Shown: positions 1 through 4,754 of the stretch, piece by piece
Layout of the letters: every line of letters begins with the position of its first letter
Numbering within the stretch: position 1 is the stretch's first letter
Assembly: GCA_003505795.1 (NCBI GenBank)
Contig: DNXT01000148.1
Coordinates: 1,155-6,643 of the forward strand
Reading direction: 5' to 3'
DNA length: 5,489 bases
Source of the DNA: Lysobacteraceae bacterium
GTDB taxonomy: Bacteria > Pseudomonadota > Gammaproteobacteria > Xanthomonadales > Xanthomonadaceae
Made by a program: the position numbers and the translations under genes
Notes under the pieces: generated by a model
Databases searched by the model: none
What the model was told of the DNA's origin: nothing
Seen by the model: only the letters and a program-made list of their open reading frames with translations

Positions 1-1331
1 AGGATCTTGCCGCGCAGCGGCATGATCGCCTGGAAGTCCTTGTCGCGCGCCTGCTTGGCGCTGCCGCCGGCCGAATCGCCCTCGACCAGGAACAGCTCGG
101 TGCGCGACAGGTCCTGGCTGATGCAGTCGGCCAGCTTGCCGGGCAGGGCCGGGCCGGAGGTGACCTTCTTGCGGACGATCTGCTTCTCGGTCTTCAGGCG
201 GGCGCTGGCGCGGTCGATGGCGATCTGCGCGATGCGCGTGCCGGTCTCCACGTTCTGGTTGAGGTACAGGCTGAAGGCGTCGTGCGCGGCGCCCTCGATG
301 AAGCCGGCGGCCTGGCGCGAGGACAGGCGTTCCTTGGTCTGGCCGGAGAACTGCGGGTCGGTCATCTTCAGCGACAGCACGAAGGTGACCCGGTCCCAGA
401 CGTCTTCCGGGGCCAGCTTGACGCCGCGCGGCAGCAGGTTGCGGAAGTCGCAGAACTCACGCAGCGCGTCGGTCAGGCCCGAGCGCAGGCCGTTGACGTG
501 GGTGCCGTGCTGGGCGGTGGGGATCAGGTTGACGTAGCTTTCCTGCACCAGCTCGCCTTCCGGTACCCAGGCCGCGGCCCAGTCCACCACCTCGGTGTCC
601 TTCTTGAGGCCGCCGACGAACAGCTCGGCCGGCAGCAGCTCGCGCTCGGCCATCTCGCCCTTCAGGTAGTCGCGCAGGCCGTCCTCGAAATGCCAGGTGT
701 CCTGTTCGCCGGTGGCCTCGTCGTGCAGCTTGACGGTCAGGCCCGGGCACAGCACCGCCTTGGCGCGCAGCAGGTGGCGCAGCGCGCGCACGTTGAACTT
801 GGGCGTGTCGAAGTACTTGGGGTCCGGCCAGAAGCGCAGCCGGGTGCCGGTGTTCTTCTTGCCGACCGTGCCGACCACTTCCAGCGGGCTGGCGCGGTCG
901 CCGTCGCGGAAGCTGATGCGATGCTCGCTGCCTTCGCGCTTGATGTGGATCTCCACCAGCGTCGACAGCGCGTTGACCACGCTCACGCCGACGCCGTGCA
1001 GGCCGCCGGAGAAGGTGTAGTTGCGGTTGCTGAACTTGCCGCCGGCGTGCAGGCGGGTGAGGATCAGCTCCACGCCCGGGATCTTCTCTTCCGGGTGGAT
1101 GTCCACCGGCATGCCGCGGCCGTCGTCGGACACCTCGCAGCTGCCGTCCCGGTAGAGGGTGACCTCGATCTGGCGGGCGTGCCCGGCCAGGGCCTCGTCC
1201 ACGGAGTTGTCGATGACTTCCTGCGCCAGGTGGTTGGGGCGCGCGGTATCGGTGTACATGCCTGGACGGCGCTTGACCGGGTCCAGGCCGGAGAGGACTT
1301 CAATGTCGGCGGCGTTGTAACGGGTGTTCAT
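1..1331 (-). CDS. parE: DNA topoisomerase IV subunit B (ParE), 3' end cut off by window
   Basis: ATPase subunit of topoisomerase IV, which with ParC decatenates and relaxes daughter chromosomes in the cytoplasm. 443 complete codons are visible, plus two bases of the next; the family is about 630 residues, so roughly 190 C-terminal residues are missing to the left. The GHKL ATPase motifs are intact: EVIDNSVDEA at about 38-47 (E38, N42), SDDGRGMP at 68-75 (D69), and the ATP-lid glycines GGLHGVG at 109-115. The transducer-domain QTK loop is at 331-333 (ATP-contacting K333). The TOPRIM domain opens with LVEGDSAGG (metal-binding E417) and is cut at PLRGKI. ParE rather than GyrB is indicated by the MNTRYNAADIEVLSGLDPVK N-terminus and by memory of E. 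coli ParE. The ATG at 1331-1329 fits the family N-terminus; the ATG four bases upstream is out of frame. The ribosome-binding site is weak (AGAG). The gene is divergent from the small ORF at 1495. No frameshift was seen. Confidence 0.97.
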   Translation of the reverse strand, partial: MNTRYNAADIEVLSGLDPVKRRPGMYTDTARPNHLAQEVIDNSVDEALAGHARQIEVTLYRDGSCEVSDDGRGMPVDIHPEEKIPGVELILTRLHAGGKFSNRNYTFSGGLHGVGVSVVNALSTLVEIHIKREGSEHRISFRDGDRASPLEVVGTVGKKNTGTRLRFWPDPKYFDTPKFNVRALRHLLRAKAVLCPGLTVKLHDEATGEQDTWHFEDGLRDYLKGEMAERELLPAELFVGGLKKDTEVVDWAAAWVPEGELVQESYVNLIPTAQHGTHVNGLRSGLTDALREFCDFRNLLPRGVKLAPEDVWDRVTFVLSLKMTDPQFSGQTKERLSSRQAAGFIEGAAHDAFSLYLNQNVETGTRIAQIAIDRASARLKTEKQIVRKKVTSGPALPGKLADCISQDLSRTELFLVEGDSAGGSAKQARDKDFQAIMPLRGKI

Positions 1332-1378
1332 GCATCTCTGACGGCGTGAAGCGACGCGCAAGTGTGCGGTCTGGTGCG

Positions 1379-1389
1379 TTTTTTTGCAC
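1379..1389. other. T7 tract with short inverted flanks in divergent spacer
   Basis: In the 163-bp spacer between parE (leftward) and the small ORF (rightward), a run of seven T (1379-1385) stands out in otherwise very GC-rich DNA. It is flanked by GTGC (1374-1377) and GCAC (1386-1389). It could be a bent A-tract or upstream promoter element. I found no convincing -35/-10 pair on either strand of this spacer, so promoter positions for parE and the small gene remain unassigned. Confidence 0.3.
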
Positions 1390-1437
1390 GCGGCCGCGGG
1401 CATTCAGTGGCGGGCGGGGCGGCGGTCGCTACCCTGG

Positions 1438-1472
1438 GCTGGAATTTCCAGCGATGCATCCCCATTTCGGGG
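1438..1472. promoter_or_regulatory. cluster of three short palindromes, possible operator
   Basis: Three inverted repeats sit back to back just upstream of the small ORF. The first is a perfect 15-base palindrome, GCTGGAATTTCCAGC, at 1438-1452 (7-bp arms around one T). The second is GATGCATC at 1453-1460. The third is CCCC/GGGG around five bases at 1460-1472. The first is symmetric enough for a dimeric regulator and could also fold as RNA in the 5' leader of the small gene. No known operator consensus was recognised, so function is inference. Confidence 0.3.
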
Positions 1473-1494
1473 CTGTCGATTCCGGAGGGCGATC

Positions 1495-1755
1495 ATGAAA
1501 ATGAAGAACATCCTGATGCTGGCCGCGGGCATCGCGGCGGTGGCGGCGGTCCCGGCGGTGCTGGCGCAGGCCTCCAAGCAGCAGCCGGTACCCACCGGTG
1601 CGGCGGCGCAGCAGGCCGAGGAGGGCAAGGCCCAGTCCGAAGCCGACCGCAAGGCGCAGCGCCGCGCCGAGGCGGCCGCCGCCAAGGCCAAGGCCGAGAA
1701 GGAGGGCAAGTTGAACAAGGGCGCCGAAGAGGAAGAGGAACAGCCGCCGCGCTGA
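1495..1755 (+). CDS. small exported Ala/Lys/Glu-rich protein of unknown function (86 aa)
   Basis: I do not recognise this protein family. The start ATG at 1495 is chosen because a GGAGGG ribosome-binding site (1484-1489) sits five bases upstream and because it gives a clean signal peptide. That signal has a basic N-terminus (MKMKN), a hydrophobic Ala/Leu/Ile/Val core over residues 6-19, and a likely signal peptidase I site after VLA at residue 24. No lipobox cysteine is present, so it is not an obvious lipoprotein. The mature part is about 62 residues. It has a Q/P/A-rich start (25-40), then a highly charged Ala/Lys/Glu/Arg stretch (41-75) that should be helical or disordered, a five-Glu run at 78-82, and a QPPR end. 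It contains no cysteine after processing. A strong terminator follows 21 bases after the stop, so the gene looks like a monocistronic unit. A periplasmic location is inferred. A longer in-frame start at 1384 lacks a ribosome-binding site and would bury the signal peptide. Confidence 0.72.
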   Translation: MKMKNILMLAAGIAAVAAVPAVLAQASKQQPVPTGAAAQQAEEGKAQSEADRKAQRRAEAAAAKAKAEKEGKLNKGAEEEEEQPPR

Positions 1756-1776
1756 CTCGTCCCGTCGTCGCGCCTG

Positions 1777-1807
1777 GACGCCCCGGCCATGCCGGGGCGT
1801 CTTTTTT
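1777..1807 (+). terminator. strong intrinsic terminator after the small exported protein gene
   Basis: A perfect 11-bp G/C-rich stem (GACGCCCCGGC at 1777-1787 pairing with 1791-1801) closes a three-base loop and is followed directly by six T (1802-1807). This is a textbook Rho-independent terminator on the plus strand. It separates the small gene from pyrG. Confidence 0.93.
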
Positions 1808-1828
1808 GTGAGTTCCCCCACAACAGCG

Positions 1829-1858
1829 CCGCACATCCGTGTGCGGAGGGCTTTTTTT
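1829..1858 (+). terminator. second hairpin with T7 tract upstream of pyrG; backup terminator or leader element
   Basis: CCGCACA (1829-1835) and TGTGCGG (1840-1846) form a 7-bp stem with a TCCG tetraloop. AGGGC follows, then seven T (1852-1858). The five-base gap between stem and T-run is longer than usual, so termination would be weaker than at the preceding hairpin. It may be a backup terminator. The T-run also lies 20 bases upstream of the candidate pyrG -35 box, where an AT-rich upstream promoter element could act. Confidence 0.5.
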
Positions 1859-1878
1859 ATCCAATCGCGCCGGGGTGC

Positions 1879-1907
1879 TTGGGCATTGCGGCGTCACCCG
1901 TTAAACT
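1879..1907 (+). promoter_or_regulatory. candidate sigma-70 promoter for pyrG
   Basis: TTGGGC (1879-1884) and TAAACT (1902-1907) are separated by exactly 17 bases. The -35 box matches consensus at three positions and the -10 at four. Transcription would begin near 1914, giving a leader of only about 18 bases that still contains the GGGAG ribosome-binding site (1918-1922). This position excludes translation from the ATG at 1908 and supports the start at 1932. It is a prediction from spacing and position only. Confidence 0.45.
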
Positions 1908-1931
1908 ATGGCTTTCCGGGAGTCCCCGACC

Positions 1932-3596
1932 ATGACCCCCCTTATTTTCGTTACCGGCGGCGTCGTGTCCTCGCTTGGCAAGGGCATTGCGGCCGCTTCG
2001 CTTGCGTCCATCCTCGAAGCGCGTGGCCTCAAGGTCACGATGATGAAGCTGGATCCGTACATCAACGTCGATCCGGGCACGATGAGCCCGTTCCAGCACG
2101 GCGAGGTCTACGTCACCGACGACGGTGCCGAGACCGACCTCGACCTGGGCCACTACGAGCGCTTCCTGCGCACCCGCCTGAGCCGCAAGAACTCGGTCAC
2201 CACCGGCCGGATCTACGAGAACGTGATCCGCAAGGAGCGCCGCGGCGACTACCTGGGCGCCACCGTGCAGGTGATCCCGCACATCACCGACGAGATCCGC
2301 CGCTGCATCGACGAGGCCACCGCCGGCTTCGACGTGGCGCTGGTGGAGATCGGCGGCACCGTCGGCGACATCGAGTCGCTGCCGTTCCTGGAGGCGATCC
2401 GCCAGGTCCGCACCGAGCGCGGCGCCGAGCGGGCGATGTTCATGCACCTGACCCTGGTGCCCTACATCGCCGCCGCCGGCGAGCTGAAGACCAAGCCGAC
2501 CCAGCACTCGGTCAAGGAACTGCGCTCGATCGGCATCCAGCCGGACGTGCTGCTGTGCCGCTCCGAGCAGGCGATCCCGGATTCGGAGCGGCGCAAGATC
2601 GCGCTGTTCACCAACGTCTCCGAGCGCGCGGTGATCAGCGCCGCCGACATCGACGTGCTGTACGGGATGCCGCTGGAGCTGCATCGCCAGGGCCTGGACG
2701 AGATCGTGATCGACCAGTTCAAGCTGCGCGACAAGGCCGGCCCGGCCGAGCTGTCGGAGTGGGCGGGCGTGGTCGATGCGGTCAAGCACCCGCTCGACGA
2801 GGTCACCATCGCGGTGGTCGGCAAGTACGTCGACCACCACGACGCCTACAAGTCGGTGGGCGAGGCGCTCAAGCACGGCGGCCTGCGCCAGCGTACCCGG
2901 GTCAACCTCAAGTGGCTGGAGGCGCAGGAGCTGGAAGGCACCGACCTGGGCGCGCTCGCGGACGTCGACGGCATCCTGGTGCCGGGCGGCTTCGGCGACC
3001 GCGGCTTCGAGGGCAAGGTGCTGACCTCGCGCTATGCGCGCGAGCACCGGGTGCCGTACTTCGGCATCTGCTACGGCATGCAGGCGGCGGTGGTGGACTA
3101 CGCCCGCCACGTGGCCGGGCTGGAGGACGCCAACAGCACCGAGAACGACCGCCAGTCGCCGCATCCGGTGATCGGCCTGATCACCGAATGGCGCACCGCC
3201 AGCGGCGAGGTCGAGAAGCGCGACGAGAAGTCCGACCTCGGCGGCACCATGCGCCTGGGCCTGCAGGAGCAGCGCCTGAAGCCGGGCACGCTGGCGCGCG
3301 AGCTGTACGGCAAGGAGGTGGTGGCCGAGCGCCACCGCCACCGCTACGAGTTCAACAACCGCTACCGCACCCAGCTGGAGGACGCCGGCCTGGTGATCGC
3401 CGCCAAGTCGATGGACGACACCCTGGTGGAGATGATCGAGCTGCCGCGCGAGGCGCACCCGTGGTTCCTGGCCTGCCAGGCGCACCCGGAGTTCCTGTCC
3501 ACCCCGCGCGACGGCCACCCGCTGTTCGTCGGCTTCATTCGCGCCGCGCGCGAGAAGAAGGCCGGCGGCAAGCTGCTGAAAGAGGCCAGGGCGTAA
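1932..3596 (+). CDS. pyrG: CTP synthase (PyrG)
   Basis: Converts UTP to CTP with ATP and glutamine, the last step of de novo pyrimidine nucleotide synthesis; cytoplasmic. It has 554 residues against 545 in E. coli. The N-terminal synthetase domain (about 1-265) carries the P-loop SSLGKG (K17), LDPYINVDPGTMSP (39-53), the Mg-binding D71 in TDLDLGHYERF, and E139 in VEIGGTVGDIES. The C-terminal class I glutamine amidotransferase domain (about 290-545) has the nucleophile C380 in GICYGMQ and the H518/E520 pair in CQAHPEF, so both half-reactions should be intact. The residue after the nucleophile is Tyr where E. coli has Leu. The start at 1932 gives the conserved MTPLIFVTGG N-terminus and has GGGAG nine bases upstream. 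The ATG at 1908 would add eight non-conserved residues and overlaps the candidate -10 box. kdsA follows after 152 bp, almost entirely occupied by a palindromic repeat. Confidence 0.98.
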   Translation: MTPLIFVTGGVVSSLGKGIAAASLASILEARGLKVTMMKLDPYINVDPGTMSPFQHGEVYVTDDGAETDLDLGHYERFLRTRLSRKNSVTTGRIYENVIRKERRGDYLGATVQVIPHITDEIRRCIDEATAGFDVALVEIGGTVGDIESLPFLEAIRQVRTERGAERAMFMHLTLVPYIAAAGELKTKPTQHSVKELRSIGIQPDVLLCRSEQAIPDSERRKIALFTNVSERAVISAADIDVLYGMPLELHRQGLDEIVIDQFKLRDKAGPAELSEWAGVVDAVKHPLDEVTIAVVGKYVDHHDAYKSVGEALKHGGLRQRTRVNLKWLEAQELEGTDLGALADVDGILVPGGFGDRGFEGKVLTSRYAREHRVPYFGICYGMQAAVVDYARHVAGLEDANSTENDRQSPHPVIGLITEWRTASGEVEKRDEKSDLGGTMRLGLQEQRLKPGTLARELYGKEVVAERHRHRYEFNNRYRTQLEDAGLVIAAKSMDDTLVEMIELPREAHPWFLACQAHPEFLSTPRDGHPLFVGFIRAAREKKAGGKLLKEARA

Positions 3597-3597
3597 C

Positions 3598-3725
3598 TTC
3601 TCCCCTCGGGAGAAAGGTGGCGCGAAGCGCCGGATGAGGGGATGGGCGAAGCCTCGCGTGGTTGAGCATCGCCAGGGGCTTCGCCCCGTACCCTCACCCC
3701 AACCCCTCTCCCGCCGGGAGAGGGG
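3598..3725. repeat. nested palindromic intergenic repeat between pyrG and kdsA
   Basis: A G/C-rich stretch of about 128 bp made of hairpins inside hairpins. Arm 1 is TTCTCCC/GGGAGAA (3598-3604 with 3608-3614). Arm 2 is GGCGC/GCGCC (3619-3623 with 3627-3631). A larger stem pairs GGGCGAAGCC (3644-3653) with GGCTTCGCCC (3677-3686), extended outward by TGAGGG (3635-3640) with CCCTCA (3691-3696). Alternatively GGGGC/GCCCC (3675-3687) closes locally. The last is a perfect 10-bp stem, CCCCTCTCCC (3703-3712) with 3716-3725, and lies 23 bases before the kdsA ATG. No T-run follows any stem, so it is not a classical terminator. From memory, blocks such as CCCTCACCCCAACCCCTCTC recur between genes in xanthomonads and relatives, which suggests a REP-like or MITE-like element. 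Copy number cannot be judged from one window. Confidence 0.8.
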
Positions 3726-3748
3726 CTCAACAGAACGAAGGTGAACCG

Positions 3749-4582
3749 ATGAAACTCTGTGGTTTCGAAGTAGGTCTCGACCAGCCGCTGTTCCTGATCG
3801 CCGGCCCGTGCGTGATCGAGTCGATGCAACTGCAGCTCGACGTCGCCGGCAGGCTCAAGGAAATCACCGCCAGGCTGGGGATGAACTTCATCTTCAAGTC
3901 CAGCTTCGACAAGGCCAACCGCACCTCGGGCACCAGCTTCCGCGGTCCCGGCCTGGAGGAAGGGTTGAAGGTGCTGGAGGCGGTCAAGCGCCAGATCGGC
4001 GTGCCGGTGCTGACCGACGTGCACGAGTACACCCCGATGAACGAGGTCGCCGCGGTCGTCGACGTGCTGCAGACCCCGGCGTTCCTGGTGCGCCAGACCG
4101 ACTTCATCAGGAACGTGTGCGCGGCCGGCAAGCCGGTCAACATCAAGAAGGGCCAGTTCCTGTCGCCGTGGGACATGAAGCCGGTGGTGGACAAGGCCAA
4201 GTCGACCGGCAACGACCAGATCATGGTCTGCGAGCGCGGCGCCAGCTTCGGCTACAACAACCTGGTCAGCGACATGCGCTCGCTGAGCGTGATGCGCGAG
4301 ACCGGCTGCCCGGTGGTGTTCGACGCGACCCATTCGGTGCAGTTGCCGGGCGGGCAGGGCTCCAGCTCCGGCGGCCAGCGCGAGTTCGTGCCGGTGCTGG
4401 CGCGCGCGGCGGTGGCGGTGGGCGTGTCCGGCCTGTTCGCCGAGACCCATCCGGACCCGGCCAAGGCCCTGTCCGATGGCCCCAACGCCTGGCCGCTGGA
4501 CAAGATGGAAGCGTTGCTGGAGACCCTGCTCGAGCTCGATGCGGTGACCAAGAAGCACGGTTTCCTGGAGCAGGGCGTTTAA
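3749..4582 (+). CDS. kdsA: 2-dehydro-3-deoxyphosphooctonate aldolase (KDO-8-phosphate synthase, KdsA)
   Basis: Condenses PEP with D-arabinose-5-phosphate to give KDO-8-phosphate, the precursor of KDO in the lipopolysaccharide inner core; cytoplasmic TIM barrel, 277 residues. Conserved signatures include IAGPCVIES (17-25), KSSFDKANRTS (50-60) and SFRGPGLEEG just after. The four metal-ligand positions of the metal-dependent class are present: C21, H195 (DATHS), E232 (ETHPDP) and D243 (SDGP). Their spacings of 174, 37 and 11 match those I recall for Aquifex aeolicus KdsA (C11, H185, E222, D233). E. coli KdsA has Asn at the Cys position, so this is the metal-dependent type. The ATG at 3749 has GAAGGTGA at 3737-3744. 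An in-frame extension to a TTG at 3662 would only translate the palindromic repeat and is rejected. No promoter was found immediately upstream, so readthrough from pyrG is likely. Confidence 0.97.
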   Translation: MKLCGFEVGLDQPLFLIAGPCVIESMQLQLDVAGRLKEITARLGMNFIFKSSFDKANRTSGTSFRGPGLEEGLKVLEAVKRQIGVPVLTDVHEYTPMNEVAAVVDVLQTPAFLVRQTDFIRNVCAAGKPVNIKKGQFLSPWDMKPVVDKAKSTGNDQIMVCERGASFGYNNLVSDMRSLSVMRETGCPVVFDATHSVQLPGGQGSSSGGQREFVPVLARAAVAVGVSGLFAETHPDPAKALSDGPNAWPLDKMEALLETLLELDAVTKKHGFLEQGV

Positions 4583-4612
4583 CGCGCCGCGGCCGCGCCG
4601 GGCCTGAGCCGG

Positions 4613-4638
4613 ACCCGGCACCTCGTGCCGGGTTTCTT
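4613..4638 (+). terminator. intrinsic terminator after kdsA
   Basis: ACCCGGCAC (4613-4621) pairs perfectly with GTGCCGGGT (4625-4633) around a CTC loop, giving a 9-bp stem. TTCTT follows. The interrupted T-tract suggests good but perhaps incomplete termination. It closes the pyrG-kdsA unit 30 bases after the kdsA stop and insulates it from eno. Confidence 0.82.
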
Positions 4639-4678
4639 CGTCATGCGGGCGTGGAATGGGCGGACGGGCGCCGGGAAT

Positions 4679-4707
4679 TTGGCATTGGCGTGCGCGACGG
4701 CGATAAT
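4679..4707 (+). promoter_or_regulatory. near-consensus sigma-70 promoter for eno
   Basis: TTGGCA (4679-4684) and GATAAT (4702-4707) each match consensus at five of six positions and are exactly 17 bases apart. Transcription should start near 4714, leaving a 5' leader of about 40 bases before the ATG at 4755. This is the best promoter in the window and fits a highly expressed glycolytic gene lying just downstream of a terminator. Confidence 0.78.
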
Positions 4708-4754
4708 CGCGGGCGTTTCGGCGTTTCCCCACTTTCTGGCCACCGATCGGACCC

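Noticed and set aside
282..1349. Long plus-strand open frame (355 codons) opposite parE
   Set aside because: It lies antisense to an intact, clearly recognisable parE. Its product is a low-complexity Ala/Val/Gly/Gln/His/Arg-rich chain typical of the complement of a GC-rich gene.
1404..1897. Minus-strand frames opposite the small exported protein gene
   Set aside because: They run antisense through the strong terminator stem and are Arg/Pro/Ala/Ser-rich without signal or domain. The plus-strand frame has the ribosome-binding site, signal peptide and terminator.
1857..3518. Very long minus-strand open frame (553 codons) opposite pyrG
   Set aside because: pyrG is intact with all catalytic motifs. 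The antisense frame stays open because third-position G/C bias removes stop codons, and its translation shows no recognisable domain.
1808..3637. Plus-strand 609-codon frame overlapping pyrG in another frame
   Set aside because: Arg/Gly/Pro/Ala-rich shadow of pyrG with no domain, and it would read through the terminator-like hairpin and the downstream repeat.
3598..3725. Palindromic region considered as a CRISPR array or an IS end
   Set aside because: There are no regularly spaced identical direct repeats, no transposase frame and no target-site duplication. The structure is nested inverted repeats only.
3662..3748. N-terminal extension of kdsA from a TTG at 3662
   Set aside because: It would encode PHPNPSPAGRG-type residues from the repeat. 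The family N-terminus begins at MKLCGFEVG, and the ribosome-binding site sits just before 3749.
4583..4612. GC-only palindromic stretch (GCCGCGGC core) after the kdsA stop
   Set aside because: It is short and of a type expected by chance in DNA this GC-rich. The functional terminator is the adjacent hairpin at 4613-4638.
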